DNA from: Lentibacillus sp. JNUCC-1
Lineage (GTDB): Bacteria; Bacillota; Bacilli; Bacillales; Amphibacillaceae
Reading direction: 5' to 3'
DNA: 64,000 bases
Assembly: GCF_009741735.1 (NCBI RefSeq)
Contig: NZ_WHOH01000001.1
Coordinates: forward strand, 1,116,001 to 1,180,000
The notes below the pieces were generated by a model, which saw only the letters and a list, made by a program, of their open reading frames with translations, ran no database searches and was not told the origin of the DNA. Positions 17,240 through 28,214 of the stretch are shown in pieces. The translations under genes and the position numbers were made by a program. Each line of letters opens with the position of its first letter. The stretch's first letter is position 1.

Positions 17240-20200
17240 CTACTCCATAATACTTTTAAATGCGATTGCAACCTCGTCACTTACAGCTACTTTACCGCCA
17301 AATATTGATAAATGCCTGAGTCCTTTGCTTGAAATATAGTCTGCCGTCAGATCTGGTACTTTGTCATGCACAAGCAGGATTTGGCTGTTATTTTTTGCTG
17401 CAAGGACTGCACCTGTCAGAGCATCCGCATAGTTTTTGCCCGTTGCAACATACATGTGCTTGCTGGCGGCTTCGAAATGATCAAGCACTTTAATATTCGT
17501 GTCGTAGCGGTCATCCCCTGCAAGACGTGTAACTTTCGGCAATTGCTTGGTGATATCATCGTTAATGACTGTTGTTCCGCCGACCACATAGGTTTTTTCA
17601 ACCCCTAAGTCTTTGACCGTTTCTTTTGTTGCTTCTGGCAGCCAGCTCTCTTTGGCTAGCAAAATCGGCATCCCTTCCTGTGCTGCACTGGCCGCGACAG
17701 ATAGCGCATCAGGAAAGTCCATTCCATTGGCCACGGCTACTTTGTTGCTCCCATTAGGGGCTACTTCTTTTGCAATCAATGTCGCCGTCTCGAAGCGGTC
17801 TGCTCCGTTAATCCGCCGGACATCAAGACCTGAGTCAGACAATGTTTGTTCTACACCAGCGTTTATAGCGTTTTCCCCACCGAGAATGATCACTTTATTC
17901 GCTTCCAAACGGGCTGCCTCTTCCTCTGTTCCTTCCCAAAGTTCATCAGTCGGTGTCAGTAGAATAGGTGCGTCCAGCTCGTGGGCAAGTGGTACGCCCG
18001 CAAGGGCGTCAGCAAATTCATCCCCGCGTGCGAGGACCACAGTATCAGCCTTGTCCCAACCTTTTTTGCTAGTTTCAATTGCGGTGTCATAGCGTAGATC
18101 TCCGGAGATACGTTCTACATTATCAGGATAGATAAATAGATTTCCACCGGCGGTTGCCGTTACCACATTACCAGATTTATTTTCAAGTGAGACAATTACT
18201 TCCGCGCCTTCCAAATTTACATTTTTTGGGGTTGTCCATATACCTTCATAAACACCAGGCTCAACTTCTTCCATGTTTGCGTTTGTATCAGCCATTTTTG
18301 CCGATGGCAATGATACATGGAAGTTCGCTTTTCCCCCTTTGGCATTGCTTTCAAATGTCACTTTCACTTTATCACCCGGTGTTAAATACTGGTCTTCTGC
18401 CGGCTCGATATTGATAATGTTCAGTTTTTCCCGTGTAACCGTAACTGAATCTGATTCTACCAACTCGCTTCCTTCTACGGTGGATATAGCTTTTAATTCA
18501 TTATTGTCTTTCATTAAATCTACTTGTGCCTCAAACGTACCATCTTCATCTATTACCACTTCACCAGCATCTTTTTCATTATTCATTAACTGAATGGCCG
18601 TATACGGTGAGCCGGTTCCTTGTACTGTAATTGTATCTTCACTCGTTACTGCACCATCTTCAGGAGAAGTAATGACGGGCTGGTCGAGTTTATAATCAAC
18701 GCGGGTACGTATCATATAATTCCCGTCTTCTACAAATGCCGGGTAAAAGCTTCCATCCGTATATTGATAGCTTCTTCCAGCATATGGGTTTCCGTTATCT
18801 GTCGCGAGTCCTGGTGCGTTTGGATATTCCATTGTCTGAACATAGACAATATAAAATTCTTCATCTACTTTTATGTTTTCTTCACTTAGATCAACACTTG
18901 TCCATTCATTTTCCCAAGTGACCTCAGCATCGATAGGACCAGCAAGTTTCTCGCCTGGCATACCTTTTGGGCCTGTTGCATCCCACACTTCTACTGCAAA
19001 TTCTGTTCCCAATTCCTCAGAAAAACCTTTATCAATGAATGCGAATACGCCCTCCTTGACAACAGCTGATTCATGATCATCCGGCAAAGTCATTTTTACC
19101 GCCCACCCGGCACCGCCGCCAAAATACATGCTACCATTATCAATGACACCATTGTCATAGCCTATTTCATCTCCTGGATATGTGTAATAAGGATCCAGAG
19201 AAATATCTTTCGTCTGCTCCCCTTCATTGAGATCAACTTTTACCTCATGATCCTTATACCCAGGTGCAGTTACGATCAGTGTATAATGTCCCATATATGC
19301 CTCTAGCATATATCTTCCTTTTTCATCTGATCGAACTGGATCAACATTTTCGTCCTCTTTCAGCAGTAACGTAGCATTCTCAACAGTATTACCTGTGTTA
19401 ATATCACTAATTTGTCCACTTAATGTGCCCTTGGATATTTCCTCTAGCTTCAATTTTGCTTGAATTGTTTCATCTTTTTTGATCTGAATCTGTTCTTTCT
19501 GTATGTGATAGCCATATACATCTGTCTTTAATGTGACAGTTCCTACAGGATGAACCAAGGTGAATGAGCCATCTTTTTTTGTTCTGACTGTTCGGTCTGT
19601 TTCCTCAACAGTTATATATCCCGGTTGTGTAACAGGATTACCTTCTGTATCAGTTAGCTGACCTTCTATTGTTCCCAATCCCTCACGACTAGAAGAAACA
19701 GCATTAAAAATATCGACCAACCCATGGCCATACGCGTTGTTTGGTACTTCAAGGTGATCTTGATCCGTAAGTGGTTCAGCAGTCTGTATTAATATATTCT
19801 CTATTTGTTTAACCGAATAGCTATCGTCATAAGAAAGAAGTAATGCTGCAGCTCCTGACACAGCAGGTGTTGCCATCGACGTTCCGTTTTTGTCCGCATA
19901 ATCGTTTCCTGGAACAGATGAGTAAATCGCCACACCTGGTGCAACAATATCAGGCTTAATTTCCTCATACGGAGATGGTCCTCTTAAAGAGAAATCACCA
20001 ATCATATTATCACTATCAGTTGCTCCGACCGCAAACGATTCCGGGTAGTTCGCAGGCGTTTCTACAGATCCGGGACCACCAGGGTTGTACATACTTATGT
20101 TACCAGCAGCAAAAACCGGGAAAATCCCTACATCACGCCATGACTTTACGACATCTCGATACCATTCATCTAAACCGGTTCCCCCACCCCAAGAATTATT

Positions 20201-21184
20201 TACAATGTCCGGTCGCATTTCGGGATGTTCATTGCCATTTGCATCTTTTGGAGCCATAATCCACTCTGCAGCTCTTAATAGATCTACATCAGTTCCGCCT
20301 CCCTCTTCTGCAAATGCCTTGACGGAAACCCATTTAGCGCCTGGGGCCATACCAATATTCTTAGATCCGTCCGTCTCAGATCCGACCATTGTACCGGTAA
20401 CGTGTGTCCCGTGGCCGACATCATCAAACGGAATATCTGATTCATCCAGGGCGTCATACCAACTCAATTCATGGTTGACAGTCCCTGTTTGAGCATTATA
20501 GCCACGATACTTTTCCTTCAGAGCTGGGTGATCCCATTGTACTCCTGAATCAATACTTGCAACTACAACGCCCGCGCCGTCAATCCCCTCGTTCCAGACA
20601 GCAGGTGCGCCAACACGATCCACATTCCATTCTATACTTTTCTTATCATCAATTCCTTTCTTAAGGCGGTTAACGTCATTAGTAATCAACTGACGTCTTT
20701 TATTCGGCAGTATTTTTTCTACCTCACTAAATGACGCTATCTCTTCCGCCACTTCTTTTGTAGACGTAACCGCCATTCCATTTACAATAAAATAGGAATG
20801 GATATCAGAAGCTTCACCAGTTTTAACTTTTTCTTTTAAGTAAGATAAGACATCCTGATGTGATGTTTTAGAAGTTTCCTTTAGCGACTTAATAACCGCT
20901 TTTTCTCTTGTCAAGGCTCTTTTATATTTACTGAGATTCTTATTACTGGCATGTTTTTCCGCTGTTTTTATGGCTTTTGTCGTATCAGCCTTTTCTTTAA
21001 ATTTAACCAAGTAGGTTACCTTTTCCGTTGTCTCAAATTCTTTTAATAAATTTTTGTTCAATTGATTTTGATTTCGTTCACTTGCCTCTACCTGTGAAGA
21101 TGCAGGCAAGATGACAGATACTAGCATTAAAAACACCGCAAAAATATGTATGAGTTTGTAAGTTTTTCCTTTATTTGTATGCAA
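17240..21184 (-). CDS. Bacillopeptidase F-like S8 serine protease with three CWB2 repeats (second paralogue)
   Basis: This 1314-aa secreted protease has a signal peptide (residues 1-35), a propeptide (about 45-160) and an S8 domain. The catalytic residues are at about D212 (SIDSGVQW), H258 (GHGTHVTG) and S436 (NGTSMATP). Two carboxypeptidase-regulatory-like domains follow (about 520-680), then a beta domain that also occurs in the 5050 protein (IGYDNGVIDNG onward), Ig-like segments and three CWB2 repeats. It lacks the jelly-roll domain of its paralogue, which explains its shorter length. Start is TTG after GGAGG. Its last 1.08 kb is almost identical in DNA to the end of the neighbouring 21264 gene, from which only 79 bases separate it, so the two may be co-transcribed. 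Confidence 0.92.
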   Translation of the reverse strand: MHTNKGKTYKLIHIFAVFLMLVSVILPASSQVEASERNQNQLNKNLLKEFETTEKVTYLVKFKEKADTTKAIKTAEKHASNKNLSKYKRALTREKAVIKSLKETSKTSHQDVLSYLKEKVKTGEASDIHSYFIVNGMAVTSTKEVAEEIASFSEVEKILPNKRRQLITNDVNRLKKGIDDKKSIEWNVDRVGAPAVWNEGIDGAGVVVASIDSGVQWDHPALKEKYRGYNAQTGTVNHELSWYDALDESDIPFDDVGHGTHVTGTMVGSETDGSKNIGMAPGAKWVSVKAFAEEGGGTDVDLLRAAEWIMAPKDANGNEHPEMRPDIVNNSWGGGTGLDEWYRDVVKSWRDVGIFPVFAAGNISMYNPGGPGSVETPANYPESFAVGATDSDNMIGDFSLRGPSPYEEIKPDIVAPGVAIYSSVPGNDYADKNGTSMATPAVSGAAALLLSYDDSYSVKQIENILIQTAEPLTDQDHLEVPNNAYGHGLVDIFNAVSSSREGLGTIEGQLTDTEGNPVTQPGYITVEETDRTVRTKKDGSFTLVHPVGTVTLKTDVYGYHIQKEQIQIKKDETIQAKLKLEEISKGTLSGQISDINTGNTVENATLLLKEDENVDPVRSDEKGRYMLEAYMGHYTLIVTAPGYKDHEVKVDLNEGEQTKDISLDPYYTYPGDEIGYDNGVIDNGSMYFGGGAGWAVKMTLPDDHESAVVKEGVFAFIDKGFSEELGTEFAVEVWDATGPKGMPGEKLAGPIDAEVTWENEWTSVDLSEENIKVDEEFYIVYVQTMEYPNAPGLATDNGNPYAGRSYQYTDGSFYPAFVEDGNYMIRTRVDYKLDQPVITSPEDGAVTSEDTITVQGTGSPYTAIQLMNNEKDAGEVVIDEDGTFEAQVDLMKDNNELKAISTVEGSELVESDSVTVTREKLNIINIEPAEDQYLTPGDKVKVTFESNAKGGKANFHVSLPSAKMADTNANMEEVEPGVYEGIWTTPKNVNLEGAEVIVSLENKSGNVVTATAGGNLFIYPDNVERISGDLRYDTAIETSKKGWDKADTVVLARGDEFADALAGVPLAHELDAPILLTPTDELWEGTEEEAARLEANKVIILGGENAINAGVEQTLSDSGLDVRRINGADRFETATLIAKEVAPNGSNKVAVANGMDFPDALSVAASAAQEGMPILLAKESWLPEATKETVKDLGVEKTYVVGGTTVINDDITKQLPKVTRLAGDDRYDTNIKVLDHFEAASKHMYVATGKNYADALTGAVLAAKNNSQILLVHDKVPDLTADYISSKGLRHLSIFGGKVAVSDEVAIAFKSIME
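17330..18405 (-). repeat. 1.08-kb near-identical repeat, copy 1 (Ig-like plus CWB2 tail)
   Basis: This stretch matches 21348-22423 in the same orientation. I saw four substitutions (17448, 17862, 18331, 18347) and no indels, so identity is about 99.6 percent. The surrounding protease sequence is far more diverged, so the match reflects recent duplication or gene conversion. Confidence 0.9.
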
Positions 21185-21263
21185 TTAATAATCCTCCATT
21201 ATTTAGAGAGTGGCTCACTTCCTCCTAATCAAGAGAAAGTCAACCACTTCTTTAAATTTAATT

Positions 21264-24200
21264 CTAGTAATCCCTTAAAGTCTGCTGAATATCTTTATTC
21301 ACTGCATTTGGTCCACCAAATATTGTAAATCGACTAATATCTTTGTCTGAAATATAGTCTGCCGTCAGATCTGGTACTTTGTCATGCACAAGCAGGATTT
21401 GGCTGTTATTTTTTGCTGCAAGGACTGCACCTGTCAGAGCATCCGCATAGTTTTTGCCCGTTGCAGCATACATGTGCTTGCTGGCGGCTTCGAAATGATC
21501 AAGCACTTTAATATTCGTGTCGTAGCGGTCATCCCCTGCAAGACGTGTAACTTTCGGCAATTGCTTGGTGATATCATCGTTAATGACTGTTGTTCCGCCG
21601 ACCACATAGGTTTTTTCAACCCCTAAGTCTTTGACCGTTTCTTTTGTTGCTTCTGGCAGCCAGCTCTCTTTGGCTAGCAAAATCGGCATCCCTTCCTGTG
21701 CTGCACTGGCCGCGACAGATAGCGCATCAGGAAAGTCCATTCCATTGGCCACGGCTACTTTGTTGCTCCCATTAGGGGCTACTTCTTTTGCAATCAATGT
21801 CGCCGTCTCGAAGCGGTCTGCTCCGTTAATCCGCCGGACATCAAGACCTGAGTCAGACAATGTTTGTTCTACACCAGCGCTTATAGCGTTTTCCCCACCG
21901 AGAATGATCACTTTATTCGCTTCCAAACGGGCTGCCTCTTCCTCTGTTCCTTCCCAAAGTTCATCAGTCGGTGTCAGTAGAATAGGTGCGTCCAGCTCGT
22001 GGGCAAGTGGTACGCCCGCAAGGGCGTCAGCAAATTCATCCCCGCGTGCGAGGACCACAGTATCAGCCTTGTCCCAACCTTTTTTGCTAGTTTCAATTGC
22101 GGTGTCATAGCGTAGATCTCCGGAGATACGTTCTACATTATCAGGATAGATAAATAGATTTCCACCGGCGGTTGCCGTTACCACATTACCAGATTTATTT
22201 TCAAGTGAGACAATTACTTCCGCGCCTTCCAAATTTACATTTTTTGGGGTTGTCCATATACCTTCATAAACACCAGGCTCAACTTCTTCCATGTTTGCGT
22301 TTGTATCAGCCATTTTTGCCGATGGCAATGATACATGGAAGTTCGCTTCTCCCCCTTTGGCATTACTTTCAAATGTCACTTTCACTTTATCACCCGGTGT
22401 TAAATACTGGTCTTCTGCCGGCTGGATATTGGTGATTTCGCTTTCCACGGGAAAGGATACGGCAGTTTCTACTTCATTTTCTGCCTCGTCCGTAACATGG
22501 ATGTGCATCGTATATGAACCACCTGCAAGATTGTCTGTATTAATTTTAAATGATCCATTATGATCAACATCAAACGTCCCATCTTTCACCTTATCACCCG
22601 CTACATCAGTAATCGTATATGTTCCATGCAGGTAATCTTTCGGATTGTACCCAAGGTTATAGATGGTGTTAAGCGGTTCTTCGAAATCAAAGTATTTGCT
22701 ATCAACTTTTCCAGCTACATAAGCAGCGTCAGCTTTTGGTTTATTAACTTCAATTTCCGGTGCTTCTGTAACAATGAAAATCGGTCCGTCATTATCATCG
22801 TCAATTTCATTTGTTTCAAAAGTTAATGTTGAGAGTTCAACAGTATAAACCCCGTCCGGAATCGTTGATTCTTTACTATTATCTTCCGGGTCAAGAATAA
22901 CATTGGAGATTTCTATATTGTGTGGACCTTGCTCAAGACCTACCTCCTGATAGATGTCACCAGCTGTACCTTCACCGTCAATACCGCCTGTCGGATTAAG
23001 TACATCCCAAAAGTAGACAACCGACAAAAAATGCATTTCATGAAATTCGAAAGTCAGATTTGTACTGTCTGCCTTTTTGTCATCATTAGGAGAAATGTGA
23101 TAGCTTTCGAGTTCCATATTTTTAATACCAAATTCTGGTTTAAACGCCAAGGAAGCAGCAAACGGTAAGGAGATATTACCCGATTTACTCTTTAGATGAA
23201 TATAGCCAAGTATCTCATCCCCTGTGTCACTCTTACCTGCAGGCAAATTCAAATTCACTTGTATTTTTTGATTATCCTCGAGATGGAAAGATGGTTTGTC
23301 AACAGTAACTTCTGCATCAGTCATATCTCCATCCGGATGCGAGATTATCTCAACGTCAGCAGTGTAATCTTCTGGCTTCCCTATCTGATTATCAATCAAA
23401 ATTTCTTTGGAAAAAGTAGATTTTTCTTCCTCCGACGGTAAAGTATAGCCAAATGCTATTGTTCCACGTCTACCCTCCACTTCACCATTTTTCTCATCAC
23501 TATTGTTGACCGAAGCGATCATAGCTGGATTAATGGCAGCTGTTGGCACCACCCTGCCAGCACCCTGATCGAATACATCAAAGGCTTCTTTGTCAAGAAC
23601 TTTTGCTGTATTGGAAAGTGCAGCTTTGACATCGAATGGACTCCAGTCTCCATTCTTCTCTAATAACAGTGCTGCAATTCCAGCAATATGTGGAGCAGCC
23701 ATACTTGTTCCCGATTTGCGTTCGTACGCTTTTTCATAAGTCGCCTCAGGGTAGTCTTTCTGGTACTCCGCTATAGACGACATGATATTTGAACCTGGTG
23801 CAACAACGTCAGGTTTGATATCATAGAGCGGATTAGCTGGCCCACGTGAGCTCGAATCACTGACCTCGTCGCCTTCGGTGACAGTCTTATCAAATGAAGC
23901 AAATGTCACAGTCCCCTCTCCATTAACTGATTCAAGCGCTTCTGTAAAAACTTGACCATCAGTATAGGACATATCAAAAGACGGCAGTAAATCAAAATCA
24001 TCTCCCAGATACACATCTGCAGGGCCAGGTGCATTATCACCATCTGCAGTGTTATAAATAAGTGTACCTACTGCACCAGCATCTTTTGCTGCTGAGATTT
24101 TATCCACAAAGGGGATCTCACCGCGTTCGACAAGTGCAAACTTGCCCTCTGCATTAACATCATCATAATCACCTTTTTCTCCCACCCCGGAAACACTGAC

Positions 24201-25528
24201 AACATCAAATGTGCCACTAATTGCTTCACTTGGACGCTCACCAAATGTCCAGCTCATCAAATTCATTTCACCCTCGGAAGAAAAATCGCCTGCCCTCATT
24301 GTGACTTGTGCTGATTGATGTTCTTCCGGATTGGTCGAATTGCCAACTGATATGGCTGAGACTGCTGTTGCAGGAGAACCAACACTTTCCCGGTCCGAAC
24401 CAGAGTTTCCATTCGCGACAACAGTTACAACACCAGAAAGCATTGCATTATTCACCGCTTGTGCATCGGCTGTGATAGAATCGTTATTTGAACCACCAAG
24501 TGATAGATTAATAACATCCATTTCCGCTTTTATAGCTTCTTCAATGCCAGCAATAATCCATGACGTCATCCCCGTACCATATGCCCCAGAACACGATAGG
24601 CATATAGATCTACTTTTGGGGCAAGGCCCTTAATACCATAGTCATTTACTCCTCCAGCAGCAATGATACCTGCAACATGGGTTCCATGCGAAGTTTCGTA
24701 TGCACTGCCATTACTGTTAACTGGATCCATATTATCCGGACGGTCAAGAGGTGACGTTTCATACGGATCGTCCTCATCACGCGGACTCAGATACTTATCT
24801 TCATTATGCTCAACAAAGTTTTTGCCGCCTTTATATACATCAGCAAACTCAGGATGATTATAGTCAATTCCGGTATCAATAACACCAACTTTAATACCTT
24901 CTCCTTCATAACCCATATTCCAAACTTTTTCAATGTTGAGGTGTGAAATGCTTGAATTCATTGAAACCTCAGCTTTGAAGTCTTCGTCGGCACCTTTCGA
25001 CAATGCTACTCTTTCTTCGTCAGGTTCCACGTAAATAACACCACTTAAATCAAGTAATTTTTCAACATCTTTTTCTGCTAAAGTTAAGGCCATACCATTT
25101 AATACATTATTATATATGTACCTTTTTTCAGCTTGAATATCAGCATCTTCAAGTTCTTGTGAAAAAACCCGCTGCTCCTTTTGTATTTTTTGTACAACGG
25201 ATTCTTTCTCGGATCTAGAAAAAGTGGTGTTGTTCAGTCTATGTTTTCCCTTTTCCACTGCAACCGGATTCTTCGAAAAGTGAACAATGACCGGTATGTT
25301 CTTGTCCCCATCTAAACCTTGCAAGCTATTATGTAAGGCGGGACTCCGTTCGTAAAAAGATTCTTGTTCTTCAATGGCTTTCTTCAAGGCATAAGAAGAA
25401 CCGTGTCCAAACTTTTTCTGTAACTCGCTTTCACTTGAGCCCATGATACTTGTAGGCAAAATCGTGCCAACAATAAGCATTAAAGCCATAAGAACCGCTA
25501 AAGTCCTTGATATCATGCTTTTGGTCAA
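21264..25528 (-). pseudogene. Vpr-like S8 serine protease with PA domain and three CWB2 repeats, interrupted by one -1 frameshift
   Basis: The first frame (25528-24566) has a signal peptide, an inhibitor propeptide and the S8 residues D218 (VIDTGIDYNHP) and H281 (SHGTHVAG), then runs out after YAYRVLGHMVRG. Adding one base to the C4 run at 24584-24587 gives VLGAYGTGMTSWIIAGIEEA and joins the 1101-aa second frame. That frame supplies INLSLGG, VVANGNSGS, a PA domain (GEIPFVDKISAAKDAGAVGT), the catalytic serine in RKSGTSMAAPHIAG, beta domains and three CWB2 repeats. The joined protein is about 1,420 aa. Start is TTG with AGGAGG seven bases upstream. It is likely Vpr-type and surface-bound. If the shift is real the product is inactive, because the serine lies after it. 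Confidence 0.85.
21348..22423 (-). repeat. 1.08-kb near-identical repeat, copy 2
   Basis: This is the partner of 17330-18405. It encodes the last Ig-like segment and nearly all of the three CWB2 repeats. The match ends about 80 bases before the stop codon, where the final CWB2 residues differ. Confidence 0.9.
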
Positions 25529-25735
25529 ATAAATTCCTCCTAAAATTTTTAAGACTTAATAAACAGACTTCTCATAGTACAGATATTCATCACTATGTGA
25601 AATCTTCATAGTTTACAGTATATATAATTTAAAAGTATTGTCAAACCAATTTTGACAAAATTTGATAAAATTATTACTAGTAAGCAACTAGTTTGAGACC
25701 GCAGCATTAATTTCTCCAAAACGTTAACTACGCAA

Positions 25736-25775
25736 AAAAGCGTACATATACTCTTGGGGAGTATATGTACGCTAT
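25736..25775 (-). terminator. Terminator of the amidase gene
   Basis: AGCGTACATATACTC and GAGTATATGTACGCT form a 15-bp stem followed on the minus strand by T6, 13 bases after the amidase stop. Confidence 0.92.
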
Positions 25776-25787
25776 GCGATAAACAGT

Positions 25788-27494
25788 TTATTGACTTAAA
25801 TAATATATCAATTTACGTTCTACATCATTGGTTACAACTTGTGTACCACCTATGATTTTAATTTTATTTGTATTTTCATTTTCAATGAATGAAGCAAGTG
25901 TTTTCGGCACCTGGTCATGGACAAGCAATATCCCAGTTGCTTCTTTAGCAGCAAGTGCAGCACCAGTTATGGCGTCGGGAAAACTTCTGCCGGTAGTAAC
26001 ATAATAATCATTTTTAACATCTTTTTCAAAGTGTCGTGCAACCTCAACTGCCGTATCAAACCGGTCATTTCCAGCAATCCTGTTTACGTTTGGAAGACTA
26101 CTCTCCAACTTGTTATTAATCGCTTTTTTACCACCGATAATCGTGGTCTTTTTTGGATTCAAATCATCGAGTACTTTTTTGGTCGCATCGGGCAGTTTGT
26201 TCACTTTAGCAAGTAATATGGGCATACCAGCCTTTCCGGCGTATGAAGCAACACTCAGTGCATCTGGAAAGTCATAGCCATTCACCAAAACCACCTTTTT
26301 ATTCGTGCTATTTGATAAAAGATTTCGAGCAATATTTGCAGCAGTTTCCGTGCGATCTGCCCCCTCAATCCTTTCTACTTCAATGCCCATTGACAAGATG
26401 TCTTTTTCCACGTTTTTTCCAATTGCCTTCTTAGAACCAAGAATAAATACTTTATTTGTCTTCAATCTAGCTATTTCTTCTTTAGTTAATCTCGTAAGTA
26501 TATTCGACCGAGTCAATAGTACTGGTGCATCGTGTTTTTTTGCAAGCGGGACACCTGCAAGTGCATCAGCATATTCATCTCCCCGTGCCAAGACGACAAC
26601 ATCAGATTTATTCCAACCCTCTTTGCTAACTTCAACAGCTGTTTGGTAGCGATCATTTCCTGCTATTCTTTCAAGTTTAACCTGGTTGTTGTGTTTTTCT
26701 TTGACCAACTTCACAAAGTCGTCCCACTTATATCCATATATACCAAAATATCCATGTGGGTCTACATGATTTGTCCCACCAAGAAACTTGGATACTGCTT
26801 TATGTGACCATAAGCTTCCTTCTCCTGTAGTTTCTGCACTTGTTACACCTAAATTATAATCAAATAGAATACCAGCAATATATTCTGCATAATTGTTTAT
26901 TGAGCGCGCAAATTCATCAAAGCTATGCACACGAACGAGCTCTACATGAACAAAGCGTTGGTTGGCATAGAATCCTGCTCCCCAGGCGCCAAGGTCCAAA
27001 GGATGCGTTTCGATGATACGTTCGTGATCGACAAAGGCATGAACAAATGCGTTTTTATGGTTTCTTTTCATCCAAGCTATTTCACCATCAATTGTTGAAT
27101 TCGGGTTGGCGGTTTCGTGTGCAACCACACCTTCCACTTCGCCATATCCATCACGATAAGGAAACTTTTTAAGCCTATCAAGATGGTTATATTCAACAGA
27201 AGCCGCCTGGAAACCTTTGTCCTTTATGTATTTATTCACGTTAGGGTATGTATTATAAAGCACTGGAATATCTGCCGCATCTAAATTGGAATGCAAGTAA
27301 CCTTCATCTACCTCCTTACCCTCTCGCTGTGCTTCTGGTATATATATCAGTTCGTCCTCAGTCAAGGTGTTTAAATCAATTCCATCTATGTTCGCTTTTT
27401 TTGTACTTTCGTCTTCTCCTGCAGCCACTTCAAACGGTGTCCCTAGCAATAATGTGATGATCAATATAACTGTAATATTGAATATTTTTCTCAT
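25788..27494 (-). CDS. N-acetylmuramoyl-L-alanine amidase (Amidase_2) with three CWB2 repeats
   Basis: This secreted autolysin of about 568 aa should cleave the bond between MurNAc and L-alanine in peptidoglycan. It has a signal peptide (MRKIFNITVILIITLLLGTP onward) and a linker with ADIPVLYNTYPNVNKY. The amidase domain spans about residues 105-275: VVAHETANPNS carries the first zinc histidine, then AFVHAFVDHERIIE, DLGAWGAG and RFVHVELVRVH follow. Three CWB2 repeats make up the last 285 residues (IAGNDRYQTA, IEGADRTETA, IAGNDRFDTA). The ATG at 27494 gives a proper signal peptide; an upstream frame extension to 27557 does not. It is the first gene, in transcription order, of the CWB2 cluster. 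Confidence 0.9.
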   Translation of the reverse strand: MRKIFNITVILIITLLLGTPFEVAAGEDESTKKANIDGIDLNTLTEDELIYIPEAQREGKEVDEGYLHSNLDAADIPVLYNTYPNVNKYIKDKGFQAASVEYNHLDRLKKFPYRDGYGEVEGVVAHETANPNSTIDGEIAWMKRNHKNAFVHAFVDHERIIETHPLDLGAWGAGFYANQRFVHVELVRVHSFDEFARSINNYAEYIAGILFDYNLGVTSAETTGEGSLWSHKAVSKFLGGTNHVDPHGYFGIYGYKWDDFVKLVKEKHNNQVKLERIAGNDRYQTAVEVSKEGWNKSDVVVLARGDEYADALAGVPLAKKHDAPVLLTRSNILTRLTKEEIARLKTNKVFILGSKKAIGKNVEKDILSMGIEVERIEGADRTETAANIARNLLSNSTNKKVVLVNGYDFPDALSVASYAGKAGMPILLAKVNKLPDATKKVLDDLNPKKTTIIGGKKAINNKLESSLPNVNRIAGNDRFDTAVEVARHFEKDVKNDYYVTTGRSFPDAITGAALAAKEATGILLVHDQVPKTLASFIENENTNKIKIIGGTQVVTNDVERKLIYYLSQ

Positions 27495-27559
27495 GAAATG
27501 GATCACTTCTCCTCGTTCTTTGTAATATAACTTTTTCTCATAAACATTAAAACTCAAAG

Positions 27560-28200
27560 TCTATTAAAAACATGAAAATAGAGATACCAATAAAGGCAGC
27601 CAGAAATAGATGTTTGGTTTAGTTTATTATCTCAAACATAAATTCAATTCAACCGTCCTTTACCAGATATGTAAAGGTGCTAGGAGCATTGTGATTGTCC
27701 ATTTAAATATTAGGTTGTCTATTTAACACCTACGTGACATATATAAATAAAGATCCTATCAAACACACCTTAAAAAGGTGTACACATTTGCAATTTAATA
27801 GATAGTTTACGGTTTTGTCCGAACAATGATGGGTAAATAAAAACTTGATCAACAGTGAGGGAAATTCAATGCGTATGATAATTGACTTTGCATCTCCAGT
27901 AACCCTCCAAAATGCTAGCATACAATTTCAACTTCCACTCAAAGAAGGAGAGATCCATGGCATCACACAATGAACATGGCAGCTTACCTTCGAAAAGAAT
28001 GAAGATATATCAACTCCTCGCCACTAATCTATAATATTAATCTTAGCTCGTATTGTATTTCAATGCAAGGTCTTTCTCACTTTTATTGGTAATCATCTAA
28101 ATGCCTTTGATATTTCCGCGCACTTTTTAGATTAATTGCTGAATTGGTGAGCAAGATAGGTACGACGCCCGCTAACCAGCTCATTATCTTTCAACTTAAT
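27560..28200. other. Spacer, nothing recognised
   Basis: About 640 bases between the amidase and the GT4 gene. ACACACCTTAAAAAGGTGTACA near 27765 is a weak hairpin. No ORF with coding character was found. Confidence 0.35.
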
Positions 28201-28214
28201 TCGCATTGTGTTAT

